Positions 12,205-22,235 of a stretch of 62,000 nucleotides of DNA are shown here, piece after piece. The notes under the pieces were generated by a model, which saw nothing but the letters and a program-made list of their open reading frames with translations, searched no databases and was not told the origin of the DNA. The stretch comes from Tubiluchus corallicola (Eukaryota; Priapulida; Priapulimorpha; Priapulimorphida; Tubiluchidae). Where the stretch lies: assembly GCA_030141605.1 (NCBI GenBank), contig JAQGDQ010000010.1:497501-559500 (forward strand), read 5' to 3'. Every line of letters begins with the position of its first letter. Within the stretch, counting starts at the first letter, position 1. Made by a program: the position numbers and the translations under genes.

Positions 12205-13957
12205 GTGTATATTTTTTACATTTGTGTATTGAGGCTAGCGTAATTCAGTTAACATCGCTGGCGCAGTTCTGATCGTTAGAAATCTCAAAATTTAAGTTTC
12301 GCAGCAGGCTAATTCACGCTAGTGTAACATTAGCCTTTTATTAGTGAAAAATATGAAGTCAATTCTGTTAAAATTATTTATTTAATACAACAATTTCTCT
12401 CTTTTCACTTTGAAAACAAGTTATTTGCGAGATTTTATTTTGGCAGTATGAAGATTTGTTTAAACTATGGTGTTATAAACACTTGCCAAATCATCAAGAT
12501 TACCACAGATATGCCAGCCCAGCATGTAATGAAACGTCTACAATTTTAAGGTAAAATTTGAGATCTAATATTACCTGCCGTGGCGTAATCTAGATGATTT
12601 TGAACAGGTCGGATTTCTCTTAACATTTCAACTTCTCCTGATTCAGCTCCTCGGTGTCTGAAAATAATATATCACCTTTTCTTCAGATCTTGGGATTAAG
12701 CAGCTGCTGAGCCGGAAAGCCGCCGACAAAGCATAAATCGAAAAGTGACATTGATGCGCTCTTGAATGCTTTTCGGAAATCGTTTTTGTTAAGCAAGAAG
12801 GTAAACCTTTTCAATTAGAAACGGAAGCGGAACAAATCTGAAAGACACCAGAGTGATGTTTTGCACAGAAGTTATTGTGTTAGCAATCCACATAGTTAAA
12901 ACAGGCGCATCATCTATTTATGCAAATACATAAATATCACTCATTCCATGAACTAAAAACTATGATGCATCAAACCAATTATACGATATGTACAACTAGC
13001 AACATATTTAATATGATAGTTCCACGCAAGATGTGAAGAAAAGTATAAGCCAAGATCTACGTGGCAATCTACTGCTTCTATCAATATGTCAGCAAGGAAG
13101 TAATCACCGCAAAGTGTTCTCAATAAACTGACTTACCTTTGTATTTAAAAAAATTAACAAGTCACCTAGCATGTTGCGTTAATTTTTCTGTTATCACTTA
13201 AACTTGAACAAATATAACAATTTGCAATAAAGCAGTCTATAAAGCGTAAAATTTATTTATACTACAGCAGTATAGAAATTACCATGTGCTGTTGTAGCCA
13301 TTCACTTGAAAAATCACCTGTGTTGTTCCCTAATAGAGTGTGTGACATAAAAATGATCCGGACGCGTGCAACTAAGTTGGTACCTTCACTTCGCTGTAAG
13401 AAGTATACCTAAAGACTACAAAAACTTAAACTTCCAATGCTTATATACCGACGAATTATGAGCTAAAAATGTCTACAAGTTTGTTTATGGAATAACAAAT
13501 GTAGACGTGACATTTATTTCCATAACGCTCGTGGAAACAGTCTTGAACTGTATTGATCAGCAAGGACTCAGAGCGGCATAGACTCATGTAACTCTTTGCT
13601 ACGAGGTGTATTAAAGTATGGAATTGATTGCCTTACCATGTAGTTTCAAGTGGTTGCAACCGAAAATAAGCTAGACAATCATATGGTTAATATTATGAAC
13701 ATCTATTGTGATGTTCGTGATGCAACAGGATTACATACACAGTTTTGAAAGATATCTATACCCACTTCATAAAAATAAAAATAAATTCGTAACTGATATC
13801 ATGAAGCGTGCCTTATAGAGTTTTAAACGTCGAAGACGTACGATAACTTACTCTAAAAATTTAAAAATTTTGTTACGCGCACTTTACTACAAACTGATTT
13901 TTTGTAGGTGATAGGTGATAATAAATTACATTGTTATGTTATGTTAGAGAAACATAT
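12205..13957. other. Unassigned intergenic DNA
   Basis: AT-rich sequence with no recognisable exon, RNA gene or transposon protein. No long open frame on either strand. Confidence 0.5.
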
Positions 13958-13963
13958 AGAGAA

Positions 13964-14044
<81 letters not shown>

Positions 14045-14100
14045 AAGAGAGAGAGAAGTGGAGTGAGAAAGGGCGGCAGAGAGAGGAAAAGAGAAATTCT
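13958..14100 (+). repeat. (GA)n microsatellite
   Basis: A nearly pure GA dinucleotide run, ending in a short G tract at about 14037-14044 and trailing into GA-rich sequence. The minus-strand Ser/Leu frame across it is a by-product of the repeat. Confidence 0.95.
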
Positions 14101-15432
14101 ATTAAAATGACGTGAATTGTAATGTTGTAAAACGATCCCACGACAACGGCAAATAGTCTAAACAGCATATCCCGGTCGTTCGGCAGAAAAAATTAAATAA
14201 GCGAGTAAGCCAACGCGTCGCATTTCGGACTAGTTTAAACTTTTCCGTCTTTTGTCTATTGGAATTGGTTTACCATTTGCGTAGCAGCAAAGTAGTAGGT
14301 GTAGCGCAGTCAGTCTAAGGCGGAAACAACGGTTTAAGAAATCATTATATTGTTATAAAGCAAAAAAATAAACAGAAATAAATAGCCCAAAATACGTATT
14401 GTCAAAATTTAAAAAAAATGTTCTGGATTGATTTCAAATTGATAATCTAACAATTAATTTTACAGCGTTACCATGGCTACCGTTTTGTTGGCCGCCTTAT
14501 AATTAATAATAATTCCAACAAAAACATTGCACAGAAAACTTGATATCGAAGGGCAATCCATTTTAATTTGATATACAACTCTCTGGAGAACATTTAGCCT
14601 CTTCAGTTCGCAAACGTGTTTTATTCAAACCCAATATTTTATTTAAAACAGAGGCTTTCAAAGCAAGACGTTTCTTCTGGGGGCTTTCAACTTCAAAATG
14701 AAGTAAACGTTAAAAATTCATGGAGTTTTTTAAATGCGCCTAATAATTAATTGCAGTAAAACTGTTTCCTTGCAAATTTCTTAAAATTTAAGTTTTAAAC
14801 GACTTTAGTTAAGTTATGAACAGTAACGTGAGTACTGAGTAGTTGTAAGCCAGCCATTTTGGAACTACTGTGTTGGTAGCCATATTAATTTTGTCATCCA
14901 AGGCTGAACATCAGCGGCAAATAGCAGCTTAAACAATAAATGTGCTTGCTTTAATAGCAAATTGTGAAACATGTGCGTGCCTTTTTAGTAGTGTCGAAGA
15001 GAACTAGCAGGATTCAGAAGCCATCTCGACCTTGTCAGAAGGGTAGTAATGAAAGAAGGTACCCTTATTATAATCACTATCTTTCACAAGCCAAAATAGG
15101 TCAGTTCTTGATTTTTGCGTGTATTACAAGAGATAAATAAAAATTATCTATCTGTCTCGAGATATTATATAAGGAAGTTGTACAAATCAATTTGCAATCA
15201 GTTTTGTGCAACGGTTGTAAAATATACTGCCCTTAAATTAGCAAATAACAAAAAAATAACTTTGGTAACAACGTTAGCGGAGATTATAACTGTCCTGATC
15301 ATGTTGTCTGTCAGTGGATAAAGTCGTATAAACGTGACTGCATTATCCTAAAGATGGCTAAAGCCTACGAGCGCAAAAAAGCAAGTGAGCCGAAAATGTT
15401 TTGGAATTGAATCAGATTATCATATTTATAAG
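14101..15432. other. Unassigned intergenic DNA
   Basis: No recognisable gene. A weak tRNA-like box A (GTAGCGCAGTCAGTC) at about 14301 lacks a properly spaced box B. The plus-strand 68-codon frame at 15115-15321 has no identifiable similarity. Confidence 0.45.
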
Positions 15433-15438
15433 TTTATT
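15433..15438 (-). terminator. Candidate polyadenylation signal AATAAA
   Basis: AATAAA on the minus strand, about 200 bases downstream of the stop of the small frame ending at 15642. It matters only if that frame is a real gene; the hexamer is also common by chance in AT-rich DNA. Confidence 0.3.
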
Positions 15439-15641
15439 GATGAATAACACAATACAATGTACATGAAGAATCACACATCACACAAAAAGTATCTCAGAAT
15501 TTCGGTATAATCGTCACATTGAAACAGTAAAAAAACAGTAGATGTTAAACAGTTTACAATATATACACGTTTATAAAAATAATGTAATTACAACAATGCG
15601 CTATTGCTATCAATTGAATGTGATTTTCTGTGATTAAGTTT

Positions 15642-15842
15642 TTATTTTCCTGGCTCAAAAAAGTCTATAATATAATTTGAAACTGAATTTGCAAGTTCAC
15701 AATCAATACCATTAATAAGAAACATAAATTTGTCTTTACCATGAGATTCGTGAAGTTTGGGAAAAATTTCATTGGTATGATAAAACAAGCTATGTCTTAA
15801 ATCATTATAATAGTTACCTTCAATAATTAATTTTTTCGCCAT
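15642..15842 (-). CDS. Possible small protein of 66 residues, unknown function
   Basis: A minus-strand frame from ATG at 15842 to TAA at 15642. The start context is good (A at -3, G at +4), and in-frame TAA and TGA stops lie a few codons upstream, so the frame cannot extend 5' without splicing. An AATAAA polyadenylation signal on the same strand at 15433-15438 lies about 200 bases after the stop, a sensible 3' UTR. The product (MAKKLIIEGNYYNDL... to ...FFEPGK) is mixed in composition and looks more protein-like than most frames here. It has no signal peptide, membrane segment or motif I recognise. It could be a small gene, a decayed mobile-element frame or chance. Confidence 0.3.
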   Translation of the reverse strand: MAKKLIIEGNYYNDLRHSLFYHTNEIFPKLHESHGKDKFMFLINGIDCELANSVSNYIIDFFEPGK

Positions 15843-16896
15843 CGTTCATTACAAAAATGTCATAGTCTGTTGTTAAGGGGCGTTTTAGGTTTGGTGTTCT
15901 CTGTGAGCTAATAAGCAACATTGTAAAGTTTGCTCATTAAATGTAACCTTACTAGCAACAAGTAGCATTTTCTACAAACTCGTTTTTAAACTAAGAATAG
16001 GTTCGCAACTGGCTCTTTTCGTTATTAGTTTTAGTAATTTCATTGGTGACATTTTGCGTAGCTAGTTTGGAATTTTTATTTCAGTAAAATAATAAATTGT
16101 TTAGGCCATTGAACTATGGACTTTGAACCTCCCAAACATGTGAGAATCCTGTATGATTTAAAATATCTCTGATAAATTTTAACCAACAGTCGGTGGTATG
16201 TTCCAGGAGCTGGACATTTTTGCAAGCATCCAACACTCAGAATCCAGTGACAAATACTTACCACAGATGGTAAATGATAGTAGCCACATTTGGTGCATCT
16301 AGTGGACCAAATTCATGGATTTCCGAACTTATTGGCATTTTTTTCGCAAAATGAAAAGCTACGCAAAATTACGTCAACTGCCTAACGAAATGATTCTTGA
16401 AAGCACATGTTGGCCACATTCAAAAAGATCAATAAAAGACACATTCTAATCCGTTACAAGCTATTATAGTTATTCAGTAACACCTGCGGCTTGAATTTTA
16501 CGTGACAACTACTACATAGCTTTACCACTGTTTTTACATTATTTTCTTTATAATTGTTTTTCTTTTGGTAAAGTTATGATTTCGCGAATTCCCTTAAGAA
16601 ATTTCTCGAAAAAGGACTAAGCAACTAATCTTCAAACTAAGATTCAAAGTTTTAACCATCTTTCTGCAAATAAGTAAAAGTTTTCGTTACCAAGTTCCTC
16701 CATTTATTTTATATATTAAAGAAACTGGTCACCTTTAGTTTGTTCCCTCGTATTTCGAATGCCAAGTGGTCTGGGTTCAATCCCAGGATGATAAAAAACA
16801 TTATAAAGACAGACGAGAATTTGTAGAAATAAATCGCCAGTAAACTTGGGCTGATTGTGTGTACGGAACAGGTGCCGTGATGGTAGACATCTGTAT
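15843..16896. other. Unassigned intergenic DNA
   Basis: No gene seen. A box B-like word GGGTTCAATCCC at about 16768 sits close after GCCAAGTGG, which may be a shrunken SINE head, but the arms needed for a tRNA are missing. Confidence 0.4.
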
Positions 16897-17090
16897 GTTT
16901 ACCTGCTGATTCGACCATTCCATATCGGCAGTCATATACATATTGTAACAACGACGAAACGCCATTTATTTTCACTCCTTAACCCTATATTGTGATGGTT
17001 CCATCCATTACGAAGCCATTGCATATCAGTTTAGCATACAAGGTATAAAACTGCCGATTTGTAATGGTCTCGTCGATTCAGCAGGTAAAC
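16897..17090 (+). mobile_element. Foldback mini-element with ~55-bp inverted arms
   Basis: The left arm (16897-16948) begins GTTTACCTGCTGATTCGA and contains TCGGCAGT. The right arm (17034-17090) is its imperfect reverse complement, with ACTGCCGA and TCGATTCAGCAGGTAAAC. The core between them (AACGCCATTTATTTTCAC ... CCATTACGAAGCCATTGC) recurs at 35186-35508 and, more diverged, at 34610-34926. Together this indicates a non-autonomous inverted-repeat element. No coding capacity. Confidence 0.7.
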
Positions 17091-18040
17091 TATTAAATGA
17101 AAAGTAAAAATATGGCTTTTATGGCTTACAAGTAGAATATGAATGAATTTGACTGCGGGCGTACATTTCTGAAATTTTGCATATGAGTCACAGGAAAAAC
17201 CGCTCTTTTGCAAATGCGTTGGAAACGTGGTCATTTTTGTGAGCATTACAGCTTCGTCCAGACAGCCACTTTTTCTCATTATGAGGGGCGTACTGAAATT
17301 GTGAATCCTACTCTTATCCACATTACAGTTTTCTCATTTAAGCCTACGTTACTAGTTAATTTTATCCATAGACTTATGGGCTATGGCATGGAAAAGATCC
17401 CTTTGCGGCTTACTTTAATAAACATCAGGCAATTCGGACATCAAAAGCTTGTACAAGACTTGGAAAATTAACACCACATTTACTGAATGAAGATAGTGGT
17501 TACGGTCTAGAAACCCGAAAAAGGCTAGATGCGTATCCTACCACATAAAGTTTGTTGAATCTGTAGCTCTGTGTGGCTACATTTTCCTTCGATTTTATGC
17601 CGTGGCAGGAAAAGTTCTAAGGATCCCCAGTGTGCACAGCTTCAGGGGCAGGGAATATGAGAGGGATTTCCGTCAGAAAATTTGTCCTAGCTCCGTAAAT
17701 TGACAGACTAATTTAACCCTCACCTTCAATTATATTCACCCCTAAGAAATTGTTAAGTGACAACAACTGTCAAACCGTCATAACCAATTTTTTTCTACAA
17801 AAAAGAAACAACTGCAATAAAAAGTACCGAAAGGAATTTATTAAGAGTTTTAGGGCCAAATAAATAAATCGTAAATTCTGCGAAGAAGTCCATCCCTGGT
17901 ATTCCTCTAGGACGGAACCAACAGCCAGGGGACTAAAAGCAATCTTGTTCCACTTTGCTGCCTTGAAGACCACCCGTAGGCATATTTCATTAGAGCTAAA
18001 GGAGTTTTATTTCTAACACGTTACGCCTTACATGTAGCGC
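17091..18040. other. Unassigned intergenic DNA
   Basis: Overlapping short frames on both strands around 17031-17471, none with recognisable protein similarity. I see no transposon ends or RNA genes. Confidence 0.45.
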
Positions 18041-18295
18041 ATGCAGAAGGAGAGAGGGAAAAGACAAGAGGAAGAATGAGAAAAGGAAAGAAGAAAAGAG
18101 AGAAACGTAAAAAGAAAAGAGAAAAACGTTAAAAGAAATAGAAGAAGAGAGAGAAGGGGAATGGAGTGAAATGGCGAGGTGGAGAAAAGAGGTAGAAAGA
18201 TAGAACAAGAATGTGGGAGGGACAGAGACAGAGGTAGACAAAGAAAGGCAGACAGACAGACAGGTAGACAATGAGAGAGACAGAGGGGTATGGTA
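18041..18295 (+). repeat. Purine-rich GA/GACA low-complexity tract
   Basis: Degenerate GA-, GAAA- and GACA-rich sequence, including an ACAGACAGACAG run near 18250-18265. It generates artificial Ser/Phe/Leu frames on the minus strand. No gene. Confidence 0.85.
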
Positions 18296-18424
18296 GAACA
18301 TGCTGGCTTCTAGCCTGAGCCTGAAACAAATGATTAATTGGTTAGAATCGCTCTAGCGCGAGCTTCTATAATTAGAAATGCTGAGCAGATTCTATAGGAG
18401 TGAACTGCCTTGACCAGTGGGACA

Positions 18425-18600
18425 TATAATGGTCAAGTGGCCCAAGGCGTCAGTCTTGTAAGCAGAATGTCCATAGTTCAAATACAGGCGGTATCCCACC
18501 TTTTTCACATTTCTTGTCTTTTTATTTTTACTTTGGTACAAAATTTTAATTAATTGAAGGGTTATTCCATGGTTAATAATAATCATTAAGATTAAGATTA
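18425..18600 (+). mobile_element. tRNA-headed SINE, family 2
   Basis: A tRNA-like head with box A-like TGGTCAAGTGGCCCAAGG, an anticodon-loop-like CTTGTAA (TGT, threonine-like) and box B-like AGTTCAAATAC. The body contains TTTCACATTTCTTGTCTTTT and the element ends near GGTTAATAATAATC. The copy at 54960-55105 shares the head, the CACATTTCTTGT body and the TTAATAATAATC end, which fixes element length at roughly 150-180 bp. Lies about 1 kb upstream of the receptor exon. Confidence 0.7.
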
Positions 18601-18609
18601 TAGTAATTA

Positions 18610-19078
18610 AAGACCTATATAATCTCAAAAGACATTGAAGTTTTTTAACGCATTATTATAATTACACAAAGAATTCATAGTTATTATTAAACAAAAGAGA
18701 CTTGTAAATTAAATAACTTGCCTTTTTCTGGCGAATTTGGAACACGTGCATTGCCCGTAAATATTGCCATGTTTTGCGTCTTTGGCGCAAGTGAGCGAGA
18801 ATGACTTACGTAGTACAGAAACAGTCTTTGGTGACCGATGTTTTTTACCGATCTTTGGTGACCACGTGACTGTTAATTAACATAAAGCTTATATTACAGT
18901 GAGGGTTTAATTTGACACTAACGATGTTAACGTCTTAGCACAATGTACTGTCAATAAACTCTCCTATTTAAGGTGCTCCCTACCAAAAAAATAATATTTG
19001 ATTATTGTGTACTCAATAAGTATCGATAATATCAATCTGTCTACCACAAGTCACTTAATCATTTTCTTATTTCTTTTA
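18610..19078. other. Upstream flank of the receptor exon
   Basis: No TATA-like promoter with clear spacing, no other gene and no recognised repeat. A pyrimidine-rich stretch (TTCTTATTTCTTTTAG) ending at 19079 resembles a 3' splice site, so the coding exon may be preceded by a separate 5' UTR exon further upstream. The actual promoter was not located. Confidence 0.35.
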
Positions 19079-19079
19079 G

Positions 19080-19483
19080 AGAATTTTCTGACTGAAAGGA
19101 CGACTTCATCCGCAGAAAATGGCAAAAGTAACTTCGAAGGAACTAGATCTGGGGCTACATTTTCGCGTTAATTACAGCAATTACTTCCAGTTTGGTAAAA
19201 GCTAAAACTACCCTTATAATTCGTATGGTGGCTTTTAACTTTGTCAGATTGTTTATGAGCTGTATTAATCACCACTCTGCGACGGCAGTTTGAAACTGAT
19301 GTATCTCCAGGTAAACGAAGAGAGTTCTGTGGCGAGAATTCAACTTCTTTATCAGAAATGAAAATTAGTTTTTGACGCTAGCAGAGCGTCAGAAATTGGA
19401 TTTCTAGCGGCTCGTTTTCTACGTTCACGACCAGACTTTGATTAAAACACTATTATCGCTACTCCGAAAACGACGCATGCGCA
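19080..19483 (+). promoter_or_regulatory. Candidate 5' UTR of the receptor exon
   Basis: Lies between a splice-acceptor-like TTCTTTTAG ending at 19079 and the receptor ATG at 19484. It contains no long frame. A GCATGCGCA palindrome directly abutting the start codon (19475-19483) matches the core of NRF1-type sites, often near animal transcription starts, so transcription could alternatively begin here. Nothing in the sequence decides between the two. Confidence 0.3.
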
Positions 19484-19922
19484 ATGGAGCAGACGAATTT
19501 CGGTGACGTCGTGGAAGCGATGTTGAATCCACTCGCTAATACAATGGGATGGAACGGTAGCTGTTCAGATATACCTATTACCAGTACTTTTAATCGAGAC
19601 GACTCTGTCATATATCTAAACTATACTTATCCTAATTATGAAGGTGGCGGTAATTTAAGTTCATGGCCAACGTGGGAGATTGTGTTAAAGTGCGCTTCTT
19701 ATGCCTTGATTCTAATTTTAGCAGTTGTGGGAAATATATTGGTGATTTTGATTGTGGTTAGAAACAAACGTATGCGATCTACCACTAACTTTTATTTAGT
19801 GAACTTAGCTGTGGCCGGATTGGCGATTGCATTGTTTTGCATGTGGCCAAACTTGACCATCAGCTTTGTGAACGGATGGCCATTCGGGCAGTGGTTCTGC
19901 AAGGCGAACACTCTTTTTCAAA
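19484..19922 (+). CDS. Peptide GPCR (NPFF/SIFamide-like), first coding exon, partial
   Basis: N-terminal 146 residues of a rhodopsin-class receptor, a plasma-membrane protein that would couple a neuropeptide to G proteins. Residues 1-65 are an extracellular tail with N-glycosylation sites at N24, N46 and N57. TM1 is about 66-92 with the GN motif (N84 = 1.50). The first intracellular loop has KRMRSTTNFY, TM2 about 103-123, then GWPFGQWFCK with W132 and the TM3 disulfide cysteine C139. The FCM and GWPFG words resemble NPFF, SIFamide and orexin-type receptors. TM2 reads NLAVAG where nearly all class A receptors have NLAVAD: the sodium-site aspartate 2.50 is glycine 112. The start is the first ATG after an in-frame TGA at 19439, with G at -3 and +4. 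The exon ends A|GTAAGT, a phase 1 intron just after the LFQ of TM3, where related receptors are often split. TM3-TM7 exons were not found. Confidence 0.85.
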
Positions 19923-19928
19923 GTAAGT
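19923..19928 (+). promoter_or_regulatory. 5' splice site of the receptor exon
   Basis: GTAAGT immediately after CAA-A is a consensus splice donor. Read-through would hit a TAA after two codons. The donor interrupts a codon after its first base (phase 1), at the position in TM3 where peptide receptors of this group are commonly split. Confidence 0.8.
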
Positions 19929-20589
19929 AAACAACACCGTTTCTTGCATGTAAATAAATGCGCAAAAAGTTGCTTATTCTCTGTAATTTTGTTTTTTGAG
20001 GGATTTTTGAGCAACATGCCTAACGCTGCTTTGTTTATCCCAAACCGCGCAGTAAAATAATGGCTACTGAGCGCACACGTATGTGACAAGCACAACCAGA
20101 TATTCACTGTGGTTATCAGTTTTAAACAATAAAAACCGAAAGTAAAAGACATTATTATCATCTTTACGGATATCACAGGTTTCATGGATCGGCCATATAA
20201 TGTAATCCTATACTGATACTGTTACAAATTTAAACATATGCGTTTTGCCATTAAAGTCTTAGTTGGAAGTTTTGCCATTACTAAGTTGTAAATTTGTTAA
20301 AATTGCCCAGGTTTGTTGATATGCGCTAAATACTTTACTTAGTTACATGCAGAATCAGAATGATGCTATATGAAGGTATCATTTACATTAAGAAAACATT
20401 CTGACATACAAAGCTGTAAAGTGTATACAAAGTAAAAAACGCTGTTAATTATCTAAAGCGCGCTTTTGCCTGTTCTACAGAGATCACAATTAATTGTTTT
20501 TATTTTAATTAAGTTTTGCGTCTCATTAGTCCTTTCAGCTAGCTTCGTCATTCTACTGTTTAATATTACAGATTTATCAATAATAGTTA
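19929..20589. other. Start of the receptor's first intron
   Basis: AT-rich sequence without exons. If transcription continues, everything from here until the next receptor exon, not identified in this window, is intronic, including many of the repeats listed below. Confidence 0.4.
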
Positions 20590-21130
20590 AATTAGTGAGA
20601 CAATTGGTAATTCATCTAATCAGTTAGTCAGTTGTACTGTTGACTATTCAACCTAATCAATACAGCAAGCAGCCAGCACACCACCCATCTAATCAATAAA
20701 CCACCAAAATAAATGAACAATCAACTAACAAGTCAAACAAACTATATTTATCCAACCAATCAACCAACTAACCAAGCAACCAACAAACCAGCCAACCAAC
20801 TAACTCCTAATCACCAACCACCAGCCAGCCAGCCAACCAATCAACCAACAACCAATCAGTCAGCCAACCATCCAGCTAACTAACTAACCAACCAACCAAC
20901 TAGTCAGCCAACTAGCCAACCAGCCAGCCAGCCAACAACTAATCGACCAGCCAAAAAACCAAATCAGCCAACCAACTTAGAACGAAACAACCAATTATTC
21001 GGGCAGCCAACCAACCTGCAACCAACTGATCATTTAGCTTAACTGATAACCTAACTGCAAATTGACTGATGGGTCGATTGGTTGTAATTGGTTAACTATA
21101 ACTGGTAACTAACCAACCAATTACCGTGCC
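20590..21130 (+). repeat. Degenerate CCAA-rich low-complexity tract
   Basis: Repeated but imperfect words of the type ACCAACCA, CAGCCAACC and AATCAACC for about 500 bases, densest at 20740-20960. This is a decayed tetranucleotide array with insertions, rather than a pure microsatellite. No open frame of interest. Confidence 0.85.
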
Positions 21131-21439
21131 ATCCAACTTACATACCAACGAAACAATTACAATAAACAAGCAAGCAAGTAAGGAAAGAATAATATCTTCG
21201 CTGCTACCAAACAGACAACTTCGACCAGCATACCTACACCACTAATATTTACCCAATGACAAACTAAACAATAAACAAAGTAAACAAGCAAGGAAAGAAA
21301 GCAGACCACCTCCGCAAAATAACAGTCACCAACAACAACAATCAATCACTTTTATAAACAAACAATCAGAAACTGTGTCTTGTATAGTTAAACCAACACA
21401 AAGGCAATGTTGGGTGATTTATTTCCAGAAGTTTCAATG

Positions 21440-22235
21440 CTGCTACGTTCGGCTATACTACATTATTATATTATTTTTAAATTTATGTCATACATTTAAA
21501 AGCACGTAGCATTATACAAAAAATTAAAACACTCCTAAAACACTCCGAAAAGCTACTAAAATATTTACATATATACATACATATGCACCCATACACAAGA
21601 CAGATCATCGAAAAACAATATAGAAAAGCATAAAACCCAATACAAGTTAACTAATTAAAAAGATAAAAGATGTTGATCGCCTAATGCAAAATACACTTGT
21701 AGCAATTCGTACATATAAATGTATTACGATACCTTATACAGTTTATCAATTATATCATTAGATAGTTTTGCCAGTCCAAACATAAAGAATCCTGTTATCT
21801 TTCTTGTAATAACATCATAATTAGGAATATTAAAAATTACAAATTTTTCACTTATCCTGCATCTTCCCTCAAAGTTGAAGTCTACGAAATACGTTATTGT
21901 GAACTAACTTCAAGAAAGTGTAGTTGTATTGTGAAAAGATCATAGGGCACATCCGTAAAATATGGCACAGCCATACGATTTGAATATCATTATGTTCGTA
22001 TGTACGCAACATTTAGAGAACTTAACCAATAAAGTATTTGCCCTTACATAAAGATCTTTTAATTGCGCTTTCGTAGCTTCACCATTACGTAAATCAGAAG
22101 TGAGTGCATAATCTAAATAATCATAAGAGTTACAATGTTTAAGAGGAGAACCATTAAGCCAAAATATGCGCAAACTCCGGGGATTGCAGAATTTACCATT
22201 TACCTCATGCATTTGTGGCATGCATACCTCTTTGT
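21440..22235 (-). mobile_element. 5'-truncated LINE, reverse-transcriptase C-terminal part
   Basis: The minus frame ending at 21940 contains FWLNGSPLKHCNSYDYL, LTSDLRN, LKDLYVRANTLLVKFSKC and IFKSYGC. These match in order the thumb/C-terminal region of non-LTR reverse transcriptases (FLNG..L..V..YKYLG, DL, LYARGN.LLRKF..C, LFKSYC). After the stop, in another frame, NIPNYDVITRKITGFF and FGLAKLSNDIIDKL continue the same protein (the R..I..F...L..S.N.I..L pattern). The element is therefore dead by frameshift and stop. The 3' UTR runs down to about 21440 and matches a second copy at 26342-26715. Polymerase and endonuclease domains are absent, so it was truncated at the 5' end around 22235. Confidence 0.8.

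Noticed and set aside
13944-18329. Ser/Leu-rich minus-strand frames at 13944-14168 and 17996-18329
   Set aside because: Translations of GA-rich low-complexity DNA.
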